Below, in pieces: positions 44,498 through 52,789 of a DNA stretch of 64,000 nt. The notes below the pieces were generated by a model. The model was not told the origin of the DNA, ran no database searches, and saw only the letters and a list, made by a program, of their open reading frames with translations. How positions within the stretch are numbered: position 1 is the stretch's first letter; every line of letters starts with the position of its first letter. Location: contig NZ_JACRSS010000002.1 of the NCBI RefSeq assembly GCF_014384805.1, forward strand, positions 248,001 to 312,000. The letters are read 5' to 3'. This stretch comes from Guopingia tenuis (lineage in GTDB: Bacteria; Bacillota; Clostridia; Christensenellales; Christensenellaceae). Both the position numbers and the translations under genes were made by a program.

Positions 44498-45660
44498 AAC
44501 AGACGGCAAGTGTTCTCATGACCTATGCGGCGGATGTGTCCGGCGTATGCTCGGCCCTCTATGAATTGGGGGGCATGACCATCATGCACGACGCCTCCGG
44601 CTGCAACTCGACGTATAATACCCACGACGAACCCCGGTGGTATCATACCCCCAGCATGGTCTATATTTCGGCTCTTTCCGAGCTGGAAGCCGTGCTGGGC
44701 GATGATGGAAAGCTGATCCGGGATATCGAAGACGCGGCGCGGGAGCTGCATCCCCGGTTTATCGCCATCGCCGGAACCCCCATCCCCATGATGATGGGAA
44801 CGGATTTTTCCGGGATTGCCCGGCTGATCGAGCGGGAGACAGGAATTCCCACCTTTGGCTTCGCCACCAACGGTATGCACGATTACGGCGTGGGAGCGGG
44901 CATGGCCCTGGAGGCCGTTGCCGGCCGGTTCTGCGACCCGTCCGTGCAGCCGGAAAGCGGGCTGTCCGTCAATCTTTTGGGTGTGACGCCCCTCGATTTC
45001 TCGGTCACGGGGAATGTGGAGGCGCTCAGGAACGTGTTTGAAAGTGCGGGAATCCCCGTGAAAAGCTGCTGGGCAATGGGAAGCAGCTTTGATGAGCTTA
45101 TGTGCGCCGGAAAAGCGCGGGTAAACGTGGCGGTTTCTGCCTGCGGGCTGCCGCTGGCGAAACGCCTCAAGAAGATATACGGCACGCCCTATGTGGCGGG
45201 CCTGCCCATCGGAAAAAGCGGCGCGGCAGCCCTGATTGCGGCGATAGAAAAGGCGGATGCCTCCGGGGAGGATCAATTTCCCATGAGGGCCGTATCCGGG
45301 GCAAAGGATGGAAAGATCGTAATTGCCGGCGAGGCCGTCCAGGCCGGTTCCCTGCGCTATGCTTTGGATCGGGAACTGGGGCTTTCGGATATCCGGGTGG
45401 TATGTCCCATGGAGGCGGAGGAGGAGCTGTTTCTGCCGGGCGACCAGCGGATGGGGGAAGAGGACGACGTGTTTGCCGTGTTCCGGGAAGCGGAAACCGT
45501 CGTCGGCGATCCCCTGTTTGGCCGGGCCATCCGCGGCGGGGCGGCACGCCTCATCCGCCTCCCCCACGAGGGCTTTTCCGGCCGCATCTATCGAAAGGAA
45601 ATCCCCGTTCTCATGGGAGACCAAGGGACGAAATGGATACAAAAGGAGTTTAACAGATGA
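44494..45660 (+). CDS. Nitrogenase component 1-like protein, NifK-like subunit
   Basis: 388 residues from the ATG at 44494 that overlaps the previous stop as ATGA; an in-frame ATG at 44479 is less likely. Cys19 (SGVCSALYELGG) and Cys37 (HDASGCNSTYN) match P-cluster Cys70 and Cys95 of NifK, though only 18 residues apart. The third position is Pro/Thr in GTPIPMMMGTDF, so that cysteine is lost. FAVFREAETVVGDPLF in the third domain fits component 1 folds. Expected to pair with the NifD-like subunit. It overlaps the binding-protein gene by 4 bases. Confidence 0.8.
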   Translation: MKQTASVLMTYAADVSGVCSALYELGGMTIMHDASGCNSTYNTHDEPRWYHTPSMVYISALSELEAVLGDDGKLIRDIEDAARELHPRFIAIAGTPIPMMMGTDFSGIARLIERETGIPTFGFATNGMHDYGVGAGMALEAVAGRFCDPSVQPESGLSVNLLGVTPLDFSVTGNVEALRNVFESAGIPVKSCWAMGSSFDELMCAGKARVNVAVSACGLPLAKRLKKIYGTPYVAGLPIGKSGAAALIAAIEKADASGEDQFPMRAVSGAKDGKIVIAGEAVQAGSLRYALDRELGLSDIRVVCPMEAEEELFLPGDQRMGEEDDVFAVFREAETVVGDPLFGRAIRGGAARLIRLPHEGFSGRIYRKEIPVLMGDQGTKWIQKEFNR

Positions 45661-46844
45661 ACAAGAAAGAACGAAAGACGATTGCCCTTCTGCTGTGTGC
45701 GGTATTGCTGCTGCCCATGCTGTTTGCCTGCGCGGGCCAGCCGGCTGCCAGCACGACGCCTTCGGCGGGTGAGAGCGCCCCGGCGTCTTCCCCGGAACAA
45801 ACCGAAGGCGGCACCATTACCGTGACCGACCATGCCGGACGGCAGGTGGAGCTGCCCGCGGAAATCAACCGCGTCGTCGTGGCGGATATCTATCCCATGG
45901 CGTCGGTTCTGACCGTATTCCTGGGTTCGGCGGAAAAGCTGGTGGGCATTCACCCGGTCTGCATGAGCGCGGCGAAATCCGGCCTGCTGGGAGAGCTGTT
46001 CCCGGAGATTTTAAATGCGGATACCAGCTTTATGACGGGAAGCGACCTGAACATTGAAGAGCTTTTGAAGCTGGAACCGGATGTAGTGTTTGTGAGCGCA
46101 GGTAACAGCGAGCTGATGGATACCCTCACAAACGCGGGCATTGCCGCCGTGGGCATTTCCCCCAGCAAATGGGATTATGACATTCTGGAAACCTATGACC
46201 AGTGGATCGCGCTTTTGAGCCAGATGTTCCCGGGGAGCGACAAGAGCGAGGAAATCTCCGATTATTCCAAAGAGGTCTATGATCAGATTCAAGAGGTGGT
46301 GAGCGGGATTCAGGACGCGGATAAAAAGAAAATCCTCTTCCTCTTCCAATATGACGACCAGCAGATGGTTACCTCCGGCAAGCACTTCTTCGGCCAGTTC
46401 TGGAGCGAAGCGGTGGGCGGAAAGAACGCCGCGGAGGAGATCGAGGTGGATAATTCCAACGCTGTCATCACCATGGAGCAGGTCTATCAGTGGGACCCGG
46501 ATGTGATCTTTATTACCAATTTCACCGCCGCTCAGCCCGACGACCTCTATAACAATGCCATCGGCGGCGACGATTGGAGTTCGGTGACGGCCGTGAAGGA
46601 GAAGCAGGTCTATAAGCTGCCTCTTGGGACCTATCGCAGTTATACCCCCAGCGCAGACACGCCGGTGACGCTGCTCTGGATGGCCCAGAAGGTATACCCC
46701 GACCTGTTCAGCGATGTGGATATCACAAAAGAGGTCAAGGAGTATTATCAGGAGCTTTATGGCGTGAGCCTGACCGATGAGCAGGTAGATCGCATGTATA
46801 ACCCGTCGGACGCCGCGGCGGACGGATTCTCTAAGGTAAACTAA
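45657..46844 (+). CDS. ABC transporter substrate-binding lipoprotein (siderophore/cobalamin type)
   Basis: 395 residues. Lipoprotein signal ending LLPMLFAC. The class III binding fold of BtuF/FhuD type starts at ITVTDHAGRQVELPAEINRV; LEPDVVFVSAGNSEL and WDPDVIFITNF are typical. Ligand could be a ferric chelate, corrinoid or other metal compound. The gene overlaps the NifK-like stop (ATGA) with AAAAGGAG upstream, so the importer is part of the same operon and probably supplies substrate or metal to it. Confidence 0.88.
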   Translation: MNKKERKTIALLLCAVLLLPMLFACAGQPAASTTPSAGESAPASSPEQTEGGTITVTDHAGRQVELPAEINRVVVADIYPMASVLTVFLGSAEKLVGIHPVCMSAAKSGLLGELFPEILNADTSFMTGSDLNIEELLKLEPDVVFVSAGNSELMDTLTNAGIAAVGISPSKWDYDILETYDQWIALLSQMFPGSDKSEEISDYSKEVYDQIQEVVSGIQDADKKKILFLFQYDDQQMVTSGKHFFGQFWSEAVGGKNAAEEIEVDNSNAVITMEQVYQWDPDVIFITNFTAAQPDDLYNNAIGGDDWSSVTAVKEKQVYKLPLGTYRSYTPSADTPVTLLWMAQKVYPDLFSDVDITKEVKEYYQELYGVSLTDEQVDRMYNPSDAAADGFSKVN

Positions 46845-46857
46845 AGGAAGGCTGAGG

Positions 46858-47877
46858 ATGGATAGCAAGCGCCGGAGAAAGACAATTTGGTGGACAGCGG
46901 GGACGCTGGCGGCGGTGGTGGTTCTGGCCCTTGCGGCCATGACCCTGGGACGGTATGAAATTACTCTGCCCCAGTTTTTTGCCGCCCTGTTTCCGGGAGC
47001 CTTTCCGGATATCGAGGTGAGCGACACCATGCGGAACGTCATCTTCAACGTCCGGCTGCCCCGCATTCTTCTGGCGCTGCTCTCGGGAGCGGGGCTGGCG
47101 GTGTCCGGCGGCGCATTCCAGGCCATCTTTTCCAATCCCCTGGCGACGCCGGATACCCTGGGCGTGGCCACGGGCTCGTCCTTTGGGGCGATTCTCGGGA
47201 TCCTGTTCGGCCTGTCCTCCATGCTGGTGCAGCTCTCGGCCCTGGCCTTCGGCATGCTGGCGGTGGGGCTGGTGTATCTCATCGGCCGCACCAACAAACG
47301 CAGCAGCATCATTATGATCGTCCTGGCAGGCATGGTGGTAGGCGCGCTGTTCTCGGCCCTGGTGAGCCTGGTGAAATATGCCGCCGATCCCCAGGACGTT
47401 CTGCCCGCCATCACCTTCTGGCTCATGGGAAGCCTTTCCGGGGCGACTCGGGATAGTCTGCTCATGGGGGCGCCGCTGATCCTTCTGGGAACAGCGCTGA
47501 TCTTCGTCTATCGCTGGAAGCTCAACGCCATGACGCTTCCGGAGGAGGAGGCCACGGCTCTGGGCATTCCGGTGCGGCGGATCCGCGTGCTGGTGACGCT
47601 GGGGGCCGGCATGGTGACGGCAGCGGTGGTTTCCATGTGCGGCCTGATCGGCTGGGTGGGACTGCTGGTGCCCCATGTGGCGCGGATGCTCTTCGGCAAT
47701 GATAATTCCCGGGTCATTCCCGCCAGCATCGGCTTTGGCAGCATCTTTATGCTGGTGATCGACACGGTGGCCCGGTGCGCCACGGCCTCGGAAATCCCGG
47801 TTTCCATCCTGACGGCGATTATCGGCGCGCCGGTGTTCATCCTGCTGCTCCGAAAGACGGGAGGGATCAAGGCATGA
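46858..47877 (+). CDS. FecCD-family ABC transporter permease
   Basis: 339 residues with about ten membrane segments. FecCD marks are NVRLPRILLALLSGAGLAVS, GGAFQAIFSNPLATPDTLGV and CGLIGWVGLLVPHVARMLFG. Same family as BtuC and FhuB. Lies 13 bases after the binding protein and overlaps the ATPase gene by 4 bases. Confidence 0.93.
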   Translation: MDSKRRRKTIWWTAGTLAAVVVLALAAMTLGRYEITLPQFFAALFPGAFPDIEVSDTMRNVIFNVRLPRILLALLSGAGLAVSGGAFQAIFSNPLATPDTLGVATGSSFGAILGILFGLSSMLVQLSALAFGMLAVGLVYLIGRTNKRSSIIMIVLAGMVVGALFSALVSLVKYAADPQDVLPAITFWLMGSLSGATRDSLLMGAPLILLGTALIFVYRWKLNAMTLPEEEATALGIPVRRIRVLVTLGAGMVTAAVVSMCGLIGWVGLLVPHVARMLFGNDNSRVIPASIGFGSIFMLVIDTVARCATASEIPVSILTAIIGAPVFILLLRKTGGIKA

Positions 47878-48680
47878 AATTTGAGGTGAAAGACGGCTGT
47901 TTTGGCTATGCAGCCGGAGAGCAGGTTTTGGATTCCATCTGCTTTTCCGTGAAGGAGCCGGAGATAGTATCCATTCTGGGAGCCAACGGCGCTGGAAAGA
48001 CGACGCTTTTGAAATGCATGCTGGGGCTCCTGCCCTGGCGGAGCGGCGCCTCCTATCTGGACGGAACGGATATCCGTGCTCTGCGCAGCCGGGAATTCTG
48101 GAAAAAGGTGGGCTATGTCCCCCAGGCCAAGCTCTCCTCCTTTGTCTATACCATCGAGGAAATGGTGGTGCTGGGGCGCAGCTCCCGGCTGCGGGAATGG
48201 GAGCGGCCAGGCAAAAAAGACTGGGAAAAGGTGGCGGAAGCTCTGGAAACCGTGGGCATCGCCCATCTGGCCAAAAAGCTCTGCAACGAGGTGAGCGGCG
48301 GGGAATACCAGATGGCTATGATCGCCCGGGCGCTGGTTTCCGATCCCGGACTGCTGGTGCTGGATGAACCCGAATCCAACCTGGATTTCAAAAACCAGCG
48401 GCTGGTGCTGGATACGGTGGCCCGGCTCTGCCGGGAAAAGGGGATTGCGGCGATTCTGAATACCCATTATCCCGATCACGCCCTGGATATTTCTCAAAAA
48501 GCCCTGCTGCTGCTCCCTGAGGGGAACGCCCTATTCGGGCAGACCCGGGAGATCCTTCAGGAGGAGAATCTCCAGCGGGCCTTCGGGATTCCCGTGCGCA
48601 TCCGGCAGGTGGAGCTTCCAGAAGGGGAGGTCACCTGCGTGTTCCCGGTGGCGCAGAAGCCGGGGGAACCACAGACCTGA
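47874..48680 (+). CDS. FecE/BtuD-type ABC transporter ATPase
   Basis: 268 residues from the ATG at 47874 (ATGA overlap with the permease stop). Walker A GANGAGKTT, signature VSGGEYQMAMIARAL (a VSGG variant), Walker B LLVLDEPESNLD, and the switch His in LNTHYPDHALD. It powers the FecCD-type importer encoded upstream. The gap to hydF is 82 bases. Confidence 0.92.
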   Translation: MKFEVKDGCFGYAAGEQVLDSICFSVKEPEIVSILGANGAGKTTLLKCMLGLLPWRSGASYLDGTDIRALRSREFWKKVGYVPQAKLSSFVYTIEEMVVLGRSSRLREWERPGKKDWEKVAEALETVGIAHLAKKLCNEVSGGEYQMAMIARALVSDPGLLVLDEPESNLDFKNQRLVLDTVARLCREKGIAAILNTHYPDHALDISQKALLLLPEGNALFGQTREILQEENLQRAFGIPVRIRQVELPEGEVTCVFPVAQKPGEPQT

Positions 48681-48762
48681 AAAGCCTGACCGGGCAAAAA
48701 GAAACATGAAACGCCAAAGCGGAGGGATAGCCTTTGTGCGCGGATAAAAGGAGGAAGAAAAA

Positions 48763-49980
48763 ATGAGTTTAAACAACACACCATCGGCCGACCGCGTGCA
48801 TATCGGCGTGTTTGGCCGGCGCAACGCCGGAAAATCCAGCGTCATCAACGCCCTGACTGGGCAAAACCTCTCCATCGTTTCGGATGTTAAGGGGACGACC
48901 ACCGATCCGGTGAAAAAGGCCATGGAGCTTTTGCCCCTGGGGCCAGTGGTGGTTATCGACACCCCGGGCATCGACGACGAGGGGGAGCTGGGCGCCCTTC
49001 GCGTAAAGCGCAGCTATCAGATGCTGAACCAGGCGGATATTGCGGTTCTGGTGATCGACGGAACCGAGGGATTTGCAAAAGAGGATGCCGCCATGCTGGA
49101 GCGCATCCAAAAAAAGGGAATCCCCTATGTAATCGTGTGTAATAAAATCGACGAAGCACCGGCCGGGAGCCTGGGGCTTATCGGAGAATCGGCGGATATC
49201 CTCCCGGTTTCGGCCAAGACCGGCGCGGGCATCCATGCGCTGAAAGAGCGGCTGGCCAAAAGCCTCTCGTCGGCAAAGCCCCGGTATCCCATTGTGGCCG
49301 ATCTGCTGGCTCCGGGGGATCTGGTGGTGCTGGTGATTCCCATCGATGAATCCGCGCCCAAGGGGCGGCTCATCCTGCCCCAGCAGCAGACCATCCGGGA
49401 GGTTCTGGACTGCCATGCCAGCGCAGTATGCGTCCAGGATACGGATTTGAAGGCTGCTCTTGCCGGGCTGGGGTCAAAGCCGCGGCTGGTCATCACGGAC
49501 AGCCAGGCCTTTGCCCGGGTCAGCGCGGATACGCCGCAGGACATTCTGCTCACGTCTTTTTCTATCCTCTTTGCGCGGCATAAGGGAAACCTGGCGGAGC
49601 TGATCCGGGGGGTAAAGGCCATCGACAGCCTCCAGGACGGCGATTCCGTGCTGATTTCCGAGGGCTGCACTCACCATCGCCAATGCAACGACATCGGCAC
49701 GGTAAAGCTGCCCCGGTGGATTGGAAAATACACGGGAAAGGCCGTGAACTTCTCCTATTCCAGCGGCACAGAGTTTCCCGAGGACCTTTCGGGATATAAA
49801 ATGGTCATCCACTGCGGCGGCTGCATGCTCAACGAGCGGGAGATGAAATACCGCATCCAGTGCGCCGCGGATCAGGGGGTGCCCATTGCCAACTATGGGC
49901 TTTCCATCGCCTATATGCAGGGGATCTTGCAGCGCAGTTTGCAGGTGTTTCCGGATATTGCGGCGCAGCTGTCCAAATAA
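48763..49980 (+). CDS. hydF: [FeFe]-hydrogenase H-cluster maturation GTPase HydF
   Basis: 405 residues. N-terminal GTPase domain with G1 GRRNAGKSS (residues 18-26), G3 DTPGIDDEG and G4 NKID. The C-terminal cluster-binding domain has THHRQCNDIG (Cys308) and HCGGC (Cys351, Cys354), the three ligands of the HydF [4Fe-4S] cluster. HydF carries the diiron precursor from HydE/HydG to HydA. Strong AGGAGG site. It follows the importer ATPase by 82 bases on the same strand. Confidence 0.94.
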   Translation: MSLNNTPSADRVHIGVFGRRNAGKSSVINALTGQNLSIVSDVKGTTTDPVKKAMELLPLGPVVVIDTPGIDDEGELGALRVKRSYQMLNQADIAVLVIDGTEGFAKEDAAMLERIQKKGIPYVIVCNKIDEAPAGSLGLIGESADILPVSAKTGAGIHALKERLAKSLSSAKPRYPIVADLLAPGDLVVLVIPIDESAPKGRLILPQQQTIREVLDCHASAVCVQDTDLKAALAGLGSKPRLVITDSQAFARVSADTPQDILLTSFSILFARHKGNLAELIRGVKAIDSLQDGDSVLISEGCTHHRQCNDIGTVKLPRWIGKYTGKAVNFSYSSGTEFPEDLSGYKMVIHCGGCMLNEREMKYRIQCAADQGVPIANYGLSIAYMQGILQRSLQVFPDIAAQLSK

Positions 49981-49993
49981 ACGGGAGGAAACT

Positions 49994-50245
49994 ATGGAAG
50001 CAGAGACGCGGATTGCCCTGGTGGGCATTATTGTGGAAAACGGGGAGATGGCGGAAAAGATCAACGCGGTTCTCCATGAATACAGCCGGTATATCATTGG
50101 CCGGATGGGCCTGCCCTATCGGGAGAGAGGCGTTTCCATCATCAGCATCGTGCTCGACGCCCCAAGCCCGGTAATCAGCGCCCTTTCCGGGAAGCTTGGC
50201 ATGCTGAAGGGCGTGAGCAGCAAAACCATCTATTCCAAAATATGA
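49994..50245 (+). CDS. TM1266-family iron-only hydrogenase system putative regulator
   Basis: 83 residues. ACT-like fold: RIALVGIIVENGEMAEKINA, EYSRYIIGRMGLPYRERG and VSIISIVLDAPSPVISALSG. This family is regularly found next to hydF in anaerobes, as here, 13 bases downstream, and is annotated as a hydrogenase-system regulator. ATG at 49994 with GGGAGGAAA upstream. Confidence 0.9.
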   Translation: MEAETRIALVGIIVENGEMAEKINAVLHEYSRYIIGRMGLPYRERGVSIISIVLDAPSPVISALSGKLGMLKGVSSKTIYSKI

Positions 50246-50446
50246 TGGAATAGTCTGGTTTCATCGCGTGGGGCAGCGGGCTGAAAATCGCCGGTGTGAA
50301 CCAAAGCCAACGGACATAAAGGACGGCCCCCAAAACTACTGCGACGGCGGCGAAGGGAAAGAAAAGATTCCTGTTTTCCGAGAATCTGCCGGGAGAGTCC
50401 CAAAGGGTCTTAGAGCAGGGATGGCGAAGAAGATACAACCATAAAA
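50246..50446. other. Non-coding gap after the hyd cluster
   Basis: No supported gene. One leftward frame has a hydrophobic stretch but no start codon or binding site, so it may be chance or a decayed membrane protein. Confidence 0.4.
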
Positions 50447-50492
50447 ATGCCCCGGTTTTCTGCGCAAAAGGAGAAAGCCGGGGTATTTTTTT
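50447..50492. terminator. Intrinsic terminator downstream of hydF/TM1266
   Basis: ATGCCCCGGTTTTCT (50447-50461) pairs with AGAAAGCCGGGGTAT (50472-50486), 15 bp with two GU pairs, then TTTTTT. It is about 200 bases after the last hyd-cluster gene. Confidence 0.85.
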
Positions 50493-50562
50493 GCTTCCCG
50501 CGGAGGGCGGCGCGGCTCTTTTGTAAATGCAGCGCCGGGGACAGGAGGCAACCCTCGGGGCG

Positions 50563-50591
50563 TTGTATTGCATGGGCAATTCTGGTATACT
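50563..50591 (+). promoter_or_regulatory. Promoter of the VOC gene
   Basis: TTGTAT at 50563-50568, 17-base spacer, TATACT at 50586-50591. Confidence 0.65.
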
Positions 50592-50635
50592 CTAAAAAAA
50601 GGGCGGCAGAGCCGCACGAAAAGGGAGGAAGAAAG

Positions 50636-51034
50636 ATGGGACTCATCCGGGGAGTGGCGCACGTTTCGTTTAAAACGGCGGATATGGACAGGGCCGTGGC
50701 CTTTTACTGCGGCGTTTTGGGAATGAAGGACTACAAGGACATCGACCGGCCGGACGGCTCCAAATGGCTGAAATTCATTGAAATCGCGCCGGGGCAATAT
50801 CTGGAGATGCTTTATCGGGACGATGGCGACTATCTGGAGGGAATGTATTCCCACCTCTGCCTGGAAGTCGAGGATCTGGATGCCCTGGTGGCCCGGCTGA
50901 AGGAACACAAGATCAGCCTGGAAAAAGAGCCGCAGGTGGGCGTGACGGGGAATTATTCCTGCTGGGCCAAGGATCCGGACGGCAACCGGATCGAATTTGC
51001 CCAGATTCCGGCGGATTCTCCCTTCAGGGGATGA
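50636..51034 (+). CDS. VOC-family protein (lactoylglutathione lyase-like)
   Basis: 132 residues: two beta-alpha-beta-beta-beta modules. Metal-ligand candidates are His in RGVAHVSFKT, Glu in QYLEMLY, His in YSHLCLEVED and Glu in NRIEFAQ, the four usual glyoxalase I positions. FYCGVLGMKDYK and WAKDPDGNRIEF are typical. It may be a glyoxalase or another dioxygenase-superfamily enzyme. Single gene with its own promoter. Confidence 0.85.
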   Translation: MGLIRGVAHVSFKTADMDRAVAFYCGVLGMKDYKDIDRPDGSKWLKFIEIAPGQYLEMLYRDDGDYLEGMYSHLCLEVEDLDALVARLKEHKISLEKEPQVGVTGNYSCWAKDPDGNRIEFAQIPADSPFRG

Positions 51035-51041
51035 GGCTTTG

Positions 51042-51069
51042 TTGCATTTTTTCGCAGGGGTGGTATAAT
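51042..51069 (+). promoter_or_regulatory. Promoter of the polysaccharide exporter genes
   Basis: TTGCAT at 51042-51047, 16-base spacer ending in TGG, TATAAT at 51064-51069 (extended -10). Confidence 0.7.
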
Positions 51070-51104
51070 CAGGAATGATTTTGTGAAATTACGGAGGAGA
51101 AAGT

Positions 51105-51905
51105 TTGAAGGAGATCATAAAAGAGCACGCCGGATTTCTGAAACAGATCTGGAAGCTCTCCAAGAGCGAGCTCATCATCACTTATAAAGGCGCGGCGCTG
51201 GGGCCGGCCTGGGCCATTCTGAATCCAGCCATCACGATATTTGTCTATTGGTTTGCCTTTGCGCTGGGCCTTCGGACCAACAGCGATGTCCGCGGGGCGA
51301 CTTTTTTTCAGTTCCTGATGGTGGGGATGATCCCCTGGTTTTTCATCAAGGCATCCATCATGAACGGGGCAGACTGCTATCTCAAAAAGAGTGCGTTTAT
51401 CACAAAAATGCCGTTTCCGGTTTCCACAATCCCCACGTTTGTGCTGCTGGCAGATCTCTATGTCAACTTGGCGTTGACGCTCATCATGTATATCCTGCTT
51501 CTCATCATGGGGGTTCCGCCGTCCATCTATAATATTCAGATTTTATACTATGTCCCGCTCATGTATTTCTGTCAGCTGTTTTTTACCTGGATCACCGCCA
51601 TGCTTTCTGCCGTGAGCAAGGATTTCTATAGTGCCGTAAAGGCCTTTATCACAGCATTTTTTTGGATGTCGGGCATTGTGTTCGATCCGTATTCCATGGC
51701 GGATCCGATCCTGCGCAATATCGTGCTTGCCAGTCCCATCAGCTATATCTGCAATGGGTTTCGCAACACTTTTCTATATCAGACATGGTTCTTCGAGACT
51801 CCATATGAGACGCTTATATTCTTTGCCTGGCTGATCGTGCTGGCGTTTCTGGGATCGCGGTTCTATAAAAAGCTGCGCCGGACGCTGCCGGATATTTTGG
51901 CATAG
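51105..51905 (+). CDS. Polysaccharide/teichoic acid-type ABC exporter permease
   Basis: 266 residues, ABC-2 family with six membrane segments. KSELIITYKGAALGPAWAIL and NPAITIFVYWFAFALGL are like Wzm and TagG. TTG start at 51105 preceded by GGAGGAGAAAG. It forms the export channel with the ATPase encoded 12 bases later. The glycan is unknown; no glycosyltransferase cluster is adjacent. Confidence 0.9.
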   Translation: MKEIIKEHAGFLKQIWKLSKSELIITYKGAALGPAWAILNPAITIFVYWFAFALGLRTNSDVRGATFFQFLMVGMIPWFFIKASIMNGADCYLKKSAFITKMPFPVSTIPTFVLLADLYVNLALTLIMYILLLIMGVPPSIYNIQILYYVPLMYFCQLFFTWITAMLSAVSKDFYSAVKAFITAFFWMSGIVFDPYSMADPILRNIVLASPISYICNGFRNTFLYQTWFFETPYETLIFFAWLIVLAFLGSRFYKKLRRTLPDILA

Positions 51906-51917
51906 GGGGGAGGAACT

Positions 51918-52733
51918 ATGGAAGAACAGGTTGCAATCTGCTTTACCCATGTAAAGAAAACGTATAAGCTCTATAAAAGCGCAAAAAAACGGTTTTTGGG
52001 GCTGATTTTCGGGGAAAGAATCCCCTATAAAAAGTATAAAGCACTGGACGACGTGTCCTTCACTATCAACAAGGGGGAGGCTGTGGGCCTGGTGGGCCGC
52101 AACGGTGCGGGAAAATCCACGCTTTTGAAGCTGATTACCGGGGTTACCTTTGCCGAGGAAGGCGAGATCACCGTTAACGGACAAGTGGCGGCGCTTCTGG
52201 AGCTGGAGAGCGGCTTTGATCCCCAGATGAGCGGCCGGGAGAATATCTATCTAAAGGGGTATATCCTTGGGCTGACTCCGGAGGCCATCGAGGCTGTGGA
52301 GGACGACGTTGTGGAGTTTGCGGATATTGGGGATTTCATCGACCAGCCCGTGGGCAAATATTCCAGTGGCATGCGGGCCAGGCTGGGGTTTGCCATCAAT
52401 GTGGAGATCCGCCCGGAAATTTTGGTGATTGATGAGGCTTTGGCGGTGGGCGACGCAGCTTTCAGCGAAAAATGCCGCAACAAGGTGCGTTCCCTCATCG
52501 ATTCGGGCGTCACGGTGCTGTTTGTGAGTCATGCGAAGGACCAGATGATGGAGTTCTGCGACCGCGCCCTGTTTATGGACAAAGGAAAAATTCTGGCGGA
52601 CGGTCCGGCAGAGGAGATTGCCCGGCAATATGATGCCTTTGTGGAGCAGGAAAAGAAGCGGGAGCGGGAAGAACGGGAACGGCGCAAGCGCGAGGGCACG
52701 CCCGAGCGGAAGCGCCGAAAGGCTTCTTTCTAA
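51918..52733 (+). CDS. Polysaccharide/teichoic acid-type ABC exporter ATPase
   Basis: 271 residues. Walker A GRNGAGKSTLL, signature-like YSSGMRARLGFAI and Walker B ILVIDEALAVGD are the hallmarks of Wzt/TagH-type ATPases (SSGM in place of LSGG). The C-terminus ends in a charged coiled stretch (EKKREREERERRKREG) rather than a carbohydrate-binding domain, so export probably does not need recognition of a capped chain end. Confidence 0.92.
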   Translation: MEEQVAICFTHVKKTYKLYKSAKKRFLGLIFGERIPYKKYKALDDVSFTINKGEAVGLVGRNGAGKSTLLKLITGVTFAEEGEITVNGQVAALLELESGFDPQMSGRENIYLKGYILGLTPEAIEAVEDDVVEFADIGDFIDQPVGKYSSGMRARLGFAINVEIRPEILVIDEALAVGDAAFSEKCRNKVRSLIDSGVTVLFVSHAKDQMMEFCDRALFMDKGKILADGPAEEIARQYDAFVEQEKKREREERERRKREGTPERKRRKASF

Positions 52734-52749
52734 ATATCGGTATGCGCAT

Positions 52750-52783
52750 AAAAAAGCGGCAGGGAAAAACATGCCGCTTTTTT
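52750..52783. terminator. Bidirectional intrinsic terminator
   Basis: AAAAGCGGCA and TGCCGCTTTT with A- and T-tracts on both sides, between the exporter and the convergent DUF3795 gene. Confidence 0.9.
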
Positions 52784-52789
52784 GTGCTT

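Noticed and set aside
42423..45660. A classical nitrogen-fixation (nif) cluster
   Set aside because: The component 1-like proteins are too short, lack part of the P-cluster ligands, and nifB, nifE and nifN are absent from the window. Dark-operative protochlorophyllide reductase and CfbCD are also unlikely, since no tetrapyrrole genes are linked.
50246..50446. Leftward small membrane protein in the gap after the hyd cluster
   Set aside because: A hydrophobic stretch exists in one frame but there is no start codon with a binding site near it.
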